Source: Thermothelomyces thermophilus ATCC 42464
Lineage: Eukaryota; Ascomycota; Sordariomycetes; Sordariales; Chaetomiaceae
Reading direction: 5' to 3'
DNA length: 64,000 bases
Assembly: GCF_000226095.1 (NCBI RefSeq)
Contig: NC_016472.1
Location: 2,356,001-2,420,000 of the forward strand
How positions within the stretch are numbered: the stretch's first letter is position 1; each line of letters starts with the position of its first letter. This document shows, piece after piece, positions 24,444 through 37,199 of this stretch. The notes beneath the pieces are model-generated. The model ran no database searches and was not told where the DNA came from. It worked only from the letters and a program-made list of their open reading frames with translations. Both the position numbers and the translations under genes were made by a program.

Positions 24444-24469
24444 CTTTCGTTTGCCCGCGTCAAGAGTGG

Positions 24470-25246
24470 TTACGCACCAACAGCCTTGGCGACCGTCTTG
24501 TAGAACCACTCGCCCTGGATGATGGCCAGCTCCTTCTCGGCCTCGCTCGGCTGGCGGCTGCCGTCGACGCCCGCGAAGGTACCGGCACCCCAGGCCGATC
24601 CACCGCGGACCGCCGACAAATCGGTCAGGATGCCGAAGGCCTTGGCGTAGCCGAGAGGGACGTAGATGATGCCGTGATGGGCCAACGTGCTCTGGACGGC
24701 TATGGCCGTCGACTCCTGACCACCACCCAGGCTGCCCGTCGAGATGAAGAGACCGGCATACTTGCCATGGAAGGCACCAGAGGTCCACAGCTTGCCTGTC
24801 TTATCCCAGAACGTCTTCCACTGCGCGGGGAAGTTGCCGTACCGCGTGGGGATGCCGAAGAGGAAGCCGTCGTACTGCTCCAGGACGCTGGGATCCTCGA
24901 GGACGGGGATGTCGGCTGCCTTGGGCGGGGCGTGCATCTTTTCCAGCACATCCTGAGAGAGCGTTTCGGGGACTCTGTCATTGAATCTGTCAGCATCTTG
25001 TCTTGAAAGGGTCATTATGCCATGCTTGCGTGCGACGAAACATACTGGTACACATCCGCCGTGCCGCCAGCCTTCTCAATACCAGCCTTCTCAGCCTCGG
25101 CCAACTGCCGGATGTGGCCGTACAACGAGTACTAATTAGCAGATCCTTCTGTTAGCTCTGCCGGCCCATTGCAACACGTCCTCTAGGAAGGGAAAAGAGG
25201 CCTCAGGGCTGGGACTTACATAGACAATAGCAATCTTCGGAGCCAT
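24470..25246 (-). CDS. NAD(P)H:quinone oxidoreductase, WrbA/Pst2 flavodoxin family
   Basis: Two-electron reduction of quinones with FMN, protecting against redox cycling. Exons 25246..25220, 25131..25046 and 24974..24470 give 205 aa. The FMN phosphate loop YYSLYGHIRQLA forms across the first junction (MAPKIAIVY|YSLYGHIRQL). Further signs are FGIPTRYGNFPAQWKTFWD, GLFISTGSLGGGQESTA and LGYAKAFGILTDLSAVRGGS. Allergens of the Alt a 7/Cla h 7 type and yeast Pst2, Rfs1 and Ycp4 are in this family. A possible spliced form runs past the stop into 24250-24443 and ends in a CaaX motif (see separate entry). Confidence 0.93.
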
Positions 25247-26676
25247 TTTGTGCGACAGGAAGCTGGACGTCACAAACCTGGAATTGGGGGGTCTGGGTGA
25301 TGGGCGGGGTTGTTTCGCTGAGGATGGGGAGCAAAAGAGCAATCATGACACAAACAGGCGGATTCCTCTACCGTCTTTATACCTGTAGCTCAGGTAGCAA
25401 CATGCACATATAGGTAGGTATGTACATACCTAGGTTACCCGCTTACACAACGCACCGTCAGCCCAGGTCTGGGAAGCGACGTCCCGACCGCCCACTTTCC
25501 CCAAGTGCGGATCCTACCTGGCAAGCCTTACGGGGAACCTGCCAATGCAGCAGGCCCGATTCCGTTGCAACCAGCCGGGGCTTGCATTCGTCATGATCGG
25601 ATAATCCATAGCAATCGCGGCGCGTCTCCAGGAGGGAGGGGCAACCCGGCCGTGTCAGGAGCCGGGCCCCCCTTTGCATGCAGACGCGCCGATACAGGGC
25701 TTGGCTTTTTTCACTGTTGCACAATGCCAATGACCCCAACTTGGAAGGTACCCATCCATATAGAGTTAACCCGAGCATGCGCAAGAACGGATTACTATGC
25801 AGTAAGAAGCCGGTGCACTCACTGCGTGCTCAAGGCCTACAAGCTCCTCGCAAGGGGGAACCGCCGTGGTAGGTACCTATGTACTGTTCAGACGATCTCG
25901 ATCTGATGGACTCCCTGGTGGCGGGCTCCATCACCCCTCATTCCCGCTACCCCGCCAATGTCTGTTTGGCGCCAGGTTCTCGACTTTGTTGTCTAATGCT
26001 GAGTAAGGGCTTACCGCAGCAAGCATCGCAGTATCGATAGCAGGACAGACGGGCTTTCATCAGCGATGCACAATGGCGTCGACAAGCGTGTTACGCAGGG
26101 CAAGTATGTTGTTTGTTTAGAGTTTGCTGAGCTGGCGGATCCGCATTGGGTTCCTCCGATTGGAGTGCTGACCGAGACATTCGGATGGAAATCCGAGGGG
26201 CTTCTGGGCTGCACAGCAGAGGGCTTTTTACGGCCTGCTGAATGCATCATCGAAGGGGAAAATGGCGCTTCCTATCCTCATCAACCCTGCAATAACCTGG
26301 TGCGGCGTTGTTGTTCCTCCAGGGCTTCGTTGTTTGCATCGGGATACCGGTGTCGGCGCACCAGTTCCGCTTGATCGCCATGTGGCGTTGCTTGTTCCTG
26401 GGCGAACTCAACGAATCACTTTCGAAATACCAGCCAACTGCAGGCACGAAGCGCAACTTTGACGGGCAGAAACACCCCACAGCGAGAGAGAGATGCATCG
26501 AGCTGCTCTGCAGCACTCCGAACTCCGTCTGGCGCAGGTATCCGACTGACGAAATCACGAAGAAGAAAGCGCGCAGCTACATTTGAGTCAATTTATCTAC
26601 CGGGGTCTAAAAAACAACCCTAATTATATGAACGCTAAGATGGCGCACCGGAGGACAGCGAGCACGGTCGCCCAGC
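25247..26676. other. Intergenic region
   Basis: 1.4 kb with no supported gene. A 16-bp perfect palindrome AGGTATGTACATACCT lies at 25416-25431. Open frames on both strands at 26060-26590 show no family resemblance. Confidence 0.45.
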
Positions 26677-28140
26677 TCAAGCCTTCCAGCCCCTCTTCCG
26701 CTTAAACACCAGGACCCTCGAGGTGCAGAACAAGGCCGTGGCCACGAGGAGCCCAAACGCGGAATATAACCTGGTACCCAACCACTCGGGATTCTCCTCG
26801 CTCCCCAGGATCGCCCCGGCAATCGGGGTCCCCACAAGGATCGCGATGCCCATGACCAGAAAGGCCATGCCCAATCGAGCACCCACGCGCCCCATATCCG
26901 GCGAGAGCCCGACAATGACGCTCGGCATGAGGCTGACCACGCCGCCAGAAAAGGCGCCGTAGAGCAGCGCGTAGACCACGGCCCCGCCGAGGTTACGGAT
27001 GCCCAGCCAGCTAAACGCCAAGACGGCACAGACAAAGTTGCACACGATCATCAGGTTCATCGACCCGTAGCGGTCGGCCAGCGCGTTCGGGATGATGCGC
27101 CCCAAAACCGATCCGGCGTTGAGCAGCGTGACTAGGTAGGGGGCGAAGCTGTCGCTCGCGACGTGGCGCGAGGTCGCAAACAGCGTGATGTAAAAGAAGG
27201 TCACGTACAGCGTCAGGAAGGCGAAGACGCCGCCCACGACGTACAGCACGTACGGCACGTCGCGCAGGGCGCTCCGGTCGATGAGCGACCTCCGCCTCGC
27301 CGAGGGGGGCAGCCGCGTGCGCATGCAGGCGATGGGGATCGCCGACATGCCCAGCAGGATGAAGGCGATGGCGCGCGTCGCCCAGCCGAACCCGGCGCGC
27401 CGTTGCAGCCGGTCGAAGAGGATGGGGAAGACGACGCCGGCGACGGGCGAGCCGGCGCTCGACAGGCCGAGCGCTAGCGCCCGGTGCCGCAAGAAGTACT
27501 GGCTTATGATGGCCGCCGACGGCAGGAAGGTCATGCCCATGCCGATCCCCATCGCGATCCCCTGCGCCAGCATCACCTGCCAGTAGGCCGTGCACAGCGA
27601 CGTCATGAACTGCCCGAGCACGATGAGGAACAGGCCCGTGATCAGCAGGTGCCGGAAGAAGCCGGCGTCGTAGAGCGGCCCGGCGAAGACGCCAACCACA
27701 AAGAGCAGGGCCGCCTGGGTCGACCCGATCCACGAGATTTCAGACGACGAGTGGTCCCTGAGCAGCTCCGCTTCGTAGTACGCCTGGAACACGCCGAATG
27801 TGTTGATGACGCCCCAAGTGTTGACCAGGATGGCTACTGACCCGACGACCTGCAGCCACGCCACAAGCCCTCCATCGGGTACCGTGTCCGCTGTGGGGGC
27901 GGCAGTAGTAGCAGCAGCAGTAGTATTAGCTGCACCCTCTGCTACTACCGCTTCTCCTCCTTCCGTCTTGGTGGCAGCTTCAGCGACATCTGGGCGAGCT
28001 GTGCCGGTGATACCGTTGGAAGTGGCTATCTTCGTCTTTTCATCGGTCGTGTTATCATCTGTTGGCGACTGGCCGATCAGCTCGCCATCGGTCTGGTCGG
28101 ATTCGGAGATGTAGACATTTTTTTCCATTTCTTTCTCCAT
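26677..28140 (-). CDS. MFS transporter, monocarboxylate-porter family
   Basis: Intronless 487-aa membrane protein. The cytosolic N-terminus of about 80 residues is Thr/Ala/Glu-rich. The family hallmark PDGGLVAWLQVVGSVAILVN opens helix 1, followed by the usual GVINTFGVFQAYYE. Twelve hydrophobic segments can be counted, with a central loop rich in Arg (ARRRSLIDRSAL) and LGRIIPNALADRYGSMN in the second half. Members move monocarboxylates, but also riboflavin, nicotinate and others, so the substrate is open. The gene stands alone between large intergenic regions. Confidence 0.88.
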   Translation of the reverse strand: MEKEMEKNVYISESDQTDGELIGQSPTDDNTTDEKTKIATSNGITGTARPDVAEAATKTEGGEAVVAEGAANTTAAATTAAPTADTVPDGGLVAWLQVVGSVAILVNTWGVINTFGVFQAYYEAELLRDHSSSEISWIGSTQAALLFVVGVFAGPLYDAGFFRHLLITGLFLIVLGQFMTSLCTAYWQVMLAQGIAMGIGMGMTFLPSAAIISQYFLRHRALALGLSSAGSPVAGVVFPILFDRLQRRAGFGWATRAIAFILLGMSAIPIACMRTRLPPSARRRSLIDRSALRDVPYVLYVVGGVFAFLTLYVTFFYITLFATSRHVASDSFAPYLVTLLNAGSVLGRIIPNALADRYGSMNLMIVCNFVCAVLAFSWLGIRNLGGAVVYALLYGAFSGGVVSLMPSVIVGLSPDMGRVGARLGMAFLVMGIAILVGTPIAGAILGSEENPEWLGTRLYSAFGLLVATALFCTSRVLVFKRKRGWKA

Positions 28141-29838
28141 GGCGGCGGCCGCCGCGCTCGGGGGCCGGCTTGGCTCCCGGAGTGACGGCGGACCGGACGT
28201 GGTCGTGCTGTGCTGCTCCTAAATCCAACGTTGTCGAGGAGCCTCGGGCGGCAAGAGAAAGCGATGACGGGTAAGTTTGTCCACGGAGGCCCGGACTGTG
28301 TTATCTAGGCTATTGTCGCTGTTCTAGTAGCGAAAAAAAAATAGGCCTCTCCGTGTCCAGGGCTGAAGACACCGAAAGTGAGGCTACGTCTCGGGGGGTC
28401 TTATAGACGTGATGGTTCGTCCGGTCCACCACGGACGTTGGTTCCCTTTGATTCAGCCCTGGGGTCGCGCCCTGCAAACTACCCGCCGCCGCTCGGATAT
28501 AATCAGGAGGTGTTGGGGTTCTCCAATTTGTGCACTTCCTTCCCATCCTCCCCCCGCCTTGAACCGGCGGGTTCGCATCCGCAAGTGGGTTAGCACCATC
28601 GGCCCGCTGGAACCGTGGGTCTCGGTTCCGCACCTCGGGCCCCGTGGCCCCAGGTTTGGAGAAGGTTTTCCCGCCTCTCTGGGTTCAAGCAACACAATAC
28701 CCCAAAGCACGCAATCCACCCCCTTTCCCGCTGAATCAGTGCTGGTGTGGAGCATCCTTGTTTTCCTATCCGCAGTTGCGCTACAAAAGTAATCGGAACA
28801 TGCCCGCTTTGCTGAGGCCGGGCGCTTGTTGGGGATTAGTTATTGAAGGGGGCCTCGGGACTTCACAAAATGACGGACGGGTAAGGGGTTCCACCTGCCG
28901 AACGGCGTTGCAACTCGACAGAAAAGCAATCCGTAGAATGTACGGATTATGTACATACATCCGTACGGATTATACTATCGGCGCCATGCCCCACCGCATT
29001 TGGATGAACTTTCGCCAACACCCTCGTCGTTTTGACCTTTTTTTTTTCTTGTTTAGTAATGCTTGTTTACTAATTCATGATATGGGTCCGATTGCTTACT
29101 GCAAGTCACACTCCTCCCTAGAAGAACACGCAGAGAAGAAGAGCCTTTGCTGAGATACTGACGGACCAGAGACCATGATGATGATGACGTCTTGTGAGGT
29201 CAGCAGAGGTCCGCTTACCTCTGTACAGAAAATGCCATATGTAGATAATGCACTCCGTTGTCCTTCGCTGAAAAAACGTGCCACTTGTGTTTGCAGCAGC
29301 GTAAGTGTCCGTAGGTAAGCAGAGCCAGGCGGGCCTCACACAGTGGGATGTCGCCGACCCTGGTCCGGCAAGGGGCATTGAGAAGATACACTAGATAGGG
29401 ATTCATGTCGGTCACTTCCTACTCCAAAATTGAGTCAAGGTATATATTGGCAATTGTGATAATGCAGACCCGCCCCTCTCTATGTAAGACATATTAGAAC
29501 TTTGAAGCCGAACCTGGCCAGCCTAAACCAAGCCCAAATCCGACGCCTAAAGACTCCGCAGCAAGCAGAACAAGGTAAGGAAGGTATGTGGCGTATGTAC
29601 AAGATGAATTCCCGCGCCTTGTCACCGTGCCAGGGTATCCAACCGCCCAATTTTGGCTCGTCCTACCCTGCTACTCTTTCGGCGCGCCGTACTTGCGCCA
29701 ACCTCCCCCAATGACAGCCCCTCTCCCCCCCCTCCCCCATCTCTCTCTTTCCCCGGGCTCATGGTTCCATTAGGATGTGCGGTGTATGAACTCACACGAC
29801 GCGGTCGATATACGCTGTTGCTAAACTAAGCTAAAAGA
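28141..29838. other. Intergenic region
   Basis: 1.7 kb with no supported gene. TATGTACATACATCCGTACGG near 28949 belongs to a recurring palindromic motif in this window. The remainder is short shadow ORFs only. Confidence 0.45.
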
Positions 29839-31408
29839 TCAAGGCCTCGCGCCGGACGGATCTATCACGATCTGCGGCACCTGGTTCGGCCTCGTCGTCC
29901 CCTCCGCGGCAGCAGCACCAGCAGCGCTCTCATCGGCCTGCGCCTGAGTCTGCTGGGCGGCCAGCTCCTCCATGCGCGCCGACAGGCGGTTCGTCCTCCT
30001 CTCGGCCGGCCCCTGGCCCGGGTATTCCGGGGGGGGGTCCGGGTAGGGGCTGGCCGGCCGCGGCGCGTCCGAGTTGCGGCGCGAGTGCAGCGGCGTGAGC
30101 TCGCCCAGGCTGACCTCGTCGTACCCCGGCGGGGGCGGCATCCCCATGTCGCCCACGTCCCCCGGCTCGATGATCTCGGGCGGCGACCCGGCCCGCGGCG
30201 TCGGGATCCCGGGGCTCGGGGTCGGGATCCTCGGCGCCGTCGTCCCGGCTGAGCTCGCCCTGGACCTCGACGTCTGCCCGCCCGCGGTGGCGGCGGCGGC
30301 GGCGGCGGCGTTCCCCCAGCTGTACCCGCCCGTGCTCAGGCCGGGGGATTCGGGCCGGCCGTGGGCGGTCAGCGAGGTGTCTATGCTCAGGGTGGCGCTG
30401 GCGCTGCGGTCGCGGCGACGGAAGAGGCTGTCGGCGGCGATGCTGGCGGCGTCGGAGAGCAGGCCGACGCGCTCGGTGCTCTCGGCGCTGTTGGCGCGGA
30501 CGCGGGTGCCGTCGGCGCGGGCGATGCCGACGTCGGCGTACGAGACGCTGCTGACGGCGCGCTGGCGGGCGGCGGCGCGGATGCGCTCGTGCTCGTCCCG
30601 CAGCTCCTCGATCTCGGAGTTGCCGCGCTCGGCCGAGGCGCGCGCCTCCTCGCGCAGCTGCCGCAGCGCCGCCTCGTCGTTGGCCTCGCGCGCCCGCCGC
30701 CGCGCCTCCCGCCGCGCCTCCCGCTCCTCCAGCTGCCGCCGCCGCGCCGCCCGGATCCGGTACATCGCCTCCATCTCCTCGTCCCGCAGCGCCTCCTCCT
30801 CCTCGGCCGTCTGCATCTCCACCACCACGTCGATGCCGTCGCGCTCGCCCTCGCGCCCGAGCACCAGCTCGTTCTCGCTCGGCTTGGGCCGGTAGACGGG
30901 CAGCGTCATGACGCTGCGGATTGAGGTGCTGCGGTCGACGCCAGCGGCAGTGTTGTTGTTGTTGTTGTTGCTGCTGCTGCTGTTGTTGTTGATGTCTGGT
31001 TGCGCGTGGGAGTCGGAGAGGGCGTATTGGAGGTTGGCCTGGCTGGTGGTCGGGTAATGGCGGTGGTGCCGTTCGTCATCATCATGGCCTGCTTTGTGGT
31101 ACGCGTGCCGTTCCAGGACATATCGGACGTAGAGATGCCGCAGGACGAAGAAGAGGATGATGACGGTGAGGATGGCGGACAGGGCAAAGATCACAATCTT
31201 CTGAGGCTGGGTAGGAGTAGATCCATCAGTGCGCAGTCCGGCGGCAGCGGTGCCGACCGAGGCCGACGTGGTTCTGACGTACCCGGTTGTGCCCCGAAGC
31301 GCTATTCCCATCATCACGGCTCTGTAGCGTCGAGGTCGGGTCGCTCAGTCTATCACCGCCTACTAATACCCGAGGCAACACAGCCTCGGCGAAAGACTGC
31401 GGGGCCAT
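29839..31408 (-). CDS. Single-pass membrane protein with long cytosolic coiled/disordered tail
   Basis: Function not recognised. Preferred model: exons 31408..31283 and 31206..29839, 497 aa. It starts MAPQSFAEAVLPRVL and is joined GHNR|PQKIVIFALSAIL by a GTACGT...CCCAG intron. An unspliced start at 31317 is the alternative. One transmembrane helix (about residues 46-68, IVIFALSAILTVIILFFVLR) is followed by a basic-aromatic anchor. Then come a poly-Asn stretch, the motif RSTSIRSVMTLPVYRPKPSE, an Arg/Glu-rich coiled coil (REARREARRRAREA) and a Pro/Ser-rich tail with PPPPGYDEVS and PDPPPEYPG, PPxY-like sites that could bind WW-domain ubiquitin ligases such as Rsp5 (inference). Proteins with this layout are common, unnamed Pezizomycotina proteins as far as I recall. 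Confidence 0.78.
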
Positions 31409-33651
31409 GGCGATGAGAGACGAGGGCAGCAGGAAATCCGCGTCGGTATTACGCCGTCGGTCGAGGAAAGCTGTCTACCCGGCTACCCCAGGTAAGGCCG
31501 CGTCCGCATCGTGGACCTCCCCGCGAGGGAAACGGACGAACGTGTTGCCGACCCGCGATACTGTGATGTACCAGAGTTTTCCGTGCGTTTGGGGCTCGGG
31601 CAGTACCTAAGGGTGAGATTGGGGCTGAGCCTGGGGGAGGGGTTTTTCGGTGGCTTATTTTTTTTTTTTTTTTCCCTTCTCTTCTTCTCCGCTGAAGGGA
31701 TCCGTAAGATACGTTACTTTCGTATGTCGTGTGTGGTGATTGCCACCCAAATCAGTCCTAGATAAGAAAAATAAACCATAAACTCAAGATCGCCGTGGGC
31801 TATCGACAATGCGAGCAGATGGCATTGTTGAGGGCGGAGGTTTGGCAAGGTTATGGGAGGATGTACGGAATACTCGTGTGGTTTACGGAGGAGTGCGTTG
31901 ACCGAATCGAGACAGGACGTCAGCCGGGCGGCGGCAGTGGGTAATTGGCTGGTCTTTTTTGGCTGTGAGGGACCTGCGCGGTCGAGGCACTGCTGCAGGT
32001 GCCAAGGTCGGACGCTTCATCTGAGTGGTAGTGTAAGGCTGGCCATCTGGACCAACCACCAGGGGCCGGAGTAGTGTATCGTGGGACTCGGCTAGCAGCG
32101 AGAAGGGTACCTAGCAATGAGCGTTCGCTGTCCGATGAATTGGCGAGCCCACAGAAGCTCCATTAGGGTGGAGTCCACAAAGCCCCTTGCACTTTCCGCT
32201 TTTTCAGCGAGCGGGCCCGCTCTGCTGCTTCTCCATAGTGAACAGTACACGATTAAGCACTTAGTTATTATTTAGCGCTCGTTATACCTCTACACAATGC
32301 ATTGCGCTCCAACTTCCACCGCACTCTCTGGAACTCTTCGTCGGCCCTTCGCATATGCCTCGTCCTGTTGGCAGGATATCTTGAGTTGGATTTATTCAGC
32401 AGCCCAATTCGGGGCTGCGTACCTCGAACCCTTGTTCGACTCGTTCATAAGTCTACCTTGTCCGCGACAAGCGCGCTTGCGGGTGCTGCAAGATCAGCGG
32501 CGCTCTCTGTGGCTGGGCGACAGGTGAAACGACACCGCCTCCCAGCTGTGGCCTCTGCGTGGCAGTACGAAATACTTCAGAACTGAGGACATTAATTATG
32601 CCTATATTCCGTATGTACGGAGTACGGATTACTGTACTGTACATACATTACCTGATTTTTGGTACAATTGAAAATGTTCTCAAGGTTTGTTTCACCGTCC
32701 CTCCCTTGCATCTGGCTTGTTCGTACCTTGCAGCGAAAGTGAAACAAACAGACCCAGCATCCCTTGACAACAAAAGAAAACCAGGGATGCAGACATTTTT
32801 TTTATTGTCCGTCCTAGATACGGGCAGCTACAAGTTTGCAACAAACACCATCCTTCAATTGAGCAATCATCAGCTAGCAGGCCAATCCGAGACCACAGTT
32901 GCATCGACCGTTACTGGGTTGCGCCGCTCGGTTCCCATCCAATCGCTGGTCACGCCTTGCAATGCAGATTACTGAGTGGACACTTCACACCTCGCCCCAG
33001 GGCGGAAGGGCAATACAGTCAGCACGTATTCGGCTGGTGTTTTAGCGAGGCGCGAAAAAAAAAGGATGTGATTCGCACACAGATCGGCCCTACCGACAGA
33101 CACTACGGTAAATACCTACAAGTGAAGACGGACGGACTGTACGAATCACAGCATGCTACCATAGTAGGGATGTGCACACTACTCCGTAGTGTACGAAGAA
33201 ATCCTCAAAAGATCATACATATACTTTAGTACCTTACATCGTACACTGTTATAGTTTCCGACTGCCGGAGTGGACAGCTTAATCCCGGCCAAAGCCGGAG
33301 CCCGGGACGGATCGGATCGGCCTAGCGGCCCCACCCCCACATGCCCGAGATGATGGACTACTAATAGTAGACCTGGGGCACAACTCCATATTCCCCGGCA
33401 CGAGACGGCCCGAACCTCGCTCATTCGCCAAGTCATCGCTCGACATGCGTGCAATCCGTCACCTTCAACATTCCGTTGGGCTTATTACACCTTCAAAGTT
33501 TCCAGTGAAAGGGCGACTACGAACATCCTTGGGACTCGCCCACGCTTGTTGGCCCTCTCCTTCCCGTTCGATTAGCATCCCCGCCGGCCAACCGGAGATC
33601 GGACCTCGGCTGTCGTCATCCGCACGCTCACTCAGTTCTAGAGCGCTCACG
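31409..33651. other. Intergenic region
   Basis: 2.2 kb with no supported gene. Poly-T lies near 31655-31673 and repeated GTACGG/TGTACATACAT motifs near 32615-32650. An in-frame ATG at 33445 could extend the next protein by 69 residues rich in Arg and Ser. Confidence 0.45.
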
Positions 33652-34599
33652 ATGGCTGCGAACACATCGGGCGTCGAGGACCCCATTGTGAAGGCACTGC
33701 AGGAGTACACAACGTGAGTTCGCACCTCCCTGCATCATTTCTTTCTTCTTCAAAATATTTATTTCTTTTTTTAAAAAATATTATCTTGTCCATGTCGGTG
33801 TGCTCACGGGTGTCTCAAACAGATGTGATATCTCGGACGCTCTCGTCAAGCTGAACCATCCCAATGGCGGCTTTCTGCCCGGCATCACCATGTGGTCACC
33901 CCAGCGCCAAGACGGGCCGACCAAGATTGTCGGACCGGCGTACACGGTGCAGTACGCGCCCAAGGACGACGAGAGACCCAAGTGGCCCAGTCACTACGTG
34001 AGCCTCGCCCGGTCACACGCCGTCTTTGGAGCGAAGAGGTGGCTAAAGACGCCAGGCAGATCGACTCGGTACCGGCCGGAGCGGTGGTGTTCGTGACATC
34101 CACCCGCGCAACCTCCAACGCTCTCTACGGTGGCCTGATGAGCACCCGGGCCAAGGCCAGCGGTGCCGTGGGTTCTGTCATTGACGGCCGCTTCCGTGAC
34201 CTGCAGGAGCAGAAAGACCTTAACTACCCGGTGAGTAGCCGTCTTCTCCCACCGCGCGTCGCGGATAACGAGCCAAGGCAAAAACAAAACGAGGCAGGAA
34301 ACTGAAAGCTCAGGGAGCAGATCTTTGCGCGAGACGTAGGTACCACGCCTCCTGGCTCGCTGCTAAAGGTTGTCGCAGTCAACGAGCCGGTCAGAGTCAG
34401 CAACGACGGGCAGGACATTGTCATCAACCCCGGGGATTATCTTGTTGGCGATGTGAACGGGGTGGTCGTCCTCCCGAGGGGGCTTGCCGAGCAGGCATTG
34501 CCGCTCATGGCCAAGCAGGTCGAGGCGGACTCCAAGATGGCCGTGGAGATTCAGCAGGGTATGACCTTCACCGAGGCCAGCAAGAAGTTCAGATCTTGA
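33652..34599 (+). CDS. RraA-family aldolase/decarboxylase (HMG/CHA aldolase-like)
   Basis: Exons 33652..33713, 33823..33997, 34039..34230 and 34309..34599 give 239 aa, about the family length. Signs are CDISDALVKL near the N-terminus, GPAYTVQYAP, SNALYGGLMSTRAKASGAVG and the substrate/metal site VIDGRFRDLQE (G-x-x-R-D). NPGDYLVGDVNGVVVLPRG follows. Members cleave 4-hydroxy-4-methyl-2-oxoglutarate or decarboxylate oxaloacetate; some are only regulators. The second intron is 41 nt and its acceptor choice rests on frame. An upstream in-frame ATG at 33445 would add a basic, Ser-rich extension that might target mitochondria. Confidence 0.87.
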
Positions 34600-35726
34600 C
34601 CGGCACGTGAGGTCAAATATTAATCGTTCCCCGACAAGAGTAATAAGGGAATTAGATACTCGCCATTTTGCAAACTTTTTTTTTAAACAAAAAAAAATTC
34701 TCCAACCCATTTCGAAGGTGGCCGCTTTCACAATATTTGATGACGGTCCCGGCCGTAACAAAGAACATCTCAATCTAGAGACTCACCCTCAATTGGCTAA
34801 TTAATAAGTCTTGACTACAACGGCAAGGTGGGCTTTTAATGACCGGGTACTCTACCCCGTCGCCGCAATGATAGGAATGAGAGGAACGTGTGCGGCTGAC
34901 GAACGATATTTAATGCAGGGCCACCTCGCGGTTTTTTAAATTCCCTCTCGTTTGTATGTGCAGTATGTACATACATAATTACTTAAGGCACTTGAGTGCT
35001 TAATTAGCTGCCGTTTACCGATGCCGGGACTGGTTCGGTGTACTCACTATTACTACATACGAAAAAAGTACCATGAAATTCCGCCCATATTATCCCGCCA
35101 TGACACAAGAACAGAGTTACATACGTTCAGGTTCATTATATTATACTACGGTGCGAGCCGCTGCACACGGACAGCCGAATCCACGCCGCCGCCGCCAAGG
35201 TAGAAAGCAAGCTTGTGAACGTGCCGATACGTACGGCATGCCCTGGTTGCGAAAGAGGATATTACACCGTAAATAAATCTTCGCATTTCAGACACGGCCA
35301 GGAAGACAGCAAATCAGATTCCCGGAACCACGAGGCGTGGTTGGGTGGCATTTTATTTTTAATATCGGGGGCTGTTTCCCCAAACCGTGGATTTCGTCGA
35401 AACTTGCTCATTTGGATTCAACCGAGAGCTCCCTATTCGGGGTTCCGGCTCGGATCCCAGACGTCCCCCTACCTCATTGGGTACATCAATGACACCCCCA
35501 GAGTAAACTTGCTCATTCCTGCGCACAATGCTGTTGGAAAACGGCTGCACACCTGGCGGCCGTAGTGTACATAAGGAATGTGTACAAGAGACTCGGCCAT
35601 GTCCCCCCCCCCTTTTTTTGCGCCGCCGGGTTGTTTCTCGCCTTTCCCCTTACACCTGTTCTTTCGTTCTAATTACTCGAAGAGACGACGATCTGCATGG
35701 GACGCCCAACAGCTCGCTGAGCTGAC
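34600..35726. other. Intergenic region
   Basis: 1.1 kb with no supported gene. A GTATGTACATAC palindrome lies at 34963-34974. Confidence 0.45.
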
Positions 35727-37161
35727 ATGATCACCATGAGGCCGCACCTGTTCTCCGGACTGCTGGTGCTGCTGAGCATCCTGCCATGGACCGCCGTCGC
35801 CCTGATCGGCCTCGGCCAGCAAATGTACTACCCGGCGTGCGGATACGCCTGCGTGAACGCCCTCTCGACCTTCCCCTTGTCGTGTTCGACCCATGACCAT
35901 CATCACGCGGGGGGCGACGACGACTCGGAGATGGACATGGACATGTCGAGTATGGTGACGACGTCGCCGGCCTGCCGGGCCGGGGACCGGGCCTACCTGA
36001 CGACGCTGGCCTGGTGCATGCACACCAGGTGCACCGATGACGCGGGCGCCGTACCCGCCTGGGACCTGGAGAAGTTCTGGGCCGAGCAGGCCACCACAGA
36101 CCCGGCCGTCGCCCCCGAATGGACCTACGGCGACGCCCTCGCCAACGTCTCCGACCGCCCGCCGACCAAGGAGATCGCCGACGGCGACACGCTCAACGCC
36201 ACCGCGCTGGTGCCCGAGGACGCCTGGACGATCCAGTATGGGACCATGACCACCATGGAGTTTGTCGAGACGATGCATGAGAGATACGGGTAGGCTTCCC
36301 CCCTTTTCGCCCCTTCCTCCTCCCTCCCCCCTCCTTTCTTTTTTTAATTCTAAATCCTTTTCCTTCTTTTATCCTCTCTGGTTATTCTTTTGGTCTCGGT
36401 GGCTGTCTGCTAACCACCTCTCTCTCTCGCGCAACACGCAAAAGCGTCGCCATCGTCCTCGTCGGTTTCGGCACCCCGATTCTGTTCACCGCCCTCCGCT
36501 ACCTCCCCTACATGAACCGCCTTCTCGACCGCCTGAAGCCCTACGCCGTCTACCCGGCCATCTGGGGCGGGCGCCAGGTGCGGCCGCTGCCCTACCAGCT
36601 GGGCAACCCCCCGACCGTGGGGCAGGCGCTGTACGTGACGGTGCTGCTGGTGCTCAACGTGGTGCTGACGGCCGTGTCGTACCGCTCCTTCCAGCCGAGC
36701 GCCTGGTACGCCGACCGGTACCAGGAGGTCATGGTCTGGGTCATGTACCGCACGGGCGTGCTGGCCTTCGCCCTGCTGCCGCTCGCCCTCCTGCTGGCCG
36801 GCCGCAACAACGTGCTGCTCTGGCTGAGCGACTGGTCCCACGCGACCTACGTGCTGCTGCACCGCTGGGTCGCCCGCCTCTTCGCCCTCCAGGCCTTGCT
36901 GCACTCCCTCCTCGCCCTCGTCCTCTACGACCGCACCGGCCTCTACCGGGGCGAGACGACCAAGCCCTGGTGGGTCTGGGGCGCCGTCGCCACCGTCGCC
37001 GCCAGCGTCATGCTCGTCGCCAGCGGCCTGTACGTGCGCCGCTGGTCCTACGAGATCTTCCTCGTCTCCCACGTGCTTCTCGCCGTCTTCGTCATCGTCG
37101 GCTGTTGGTATCACGTCGAGCTGAGGTTCATGAGGATGTTTGGCTACGAGCAGTGGTATGT

Positions 37162-37199
<38 letters not shown>

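Noticed and set aside
28550-28590. tRNA B-box-like GGTTCGCATCC
   Set aside because: No A-box or cloverleaf pairing nearby.
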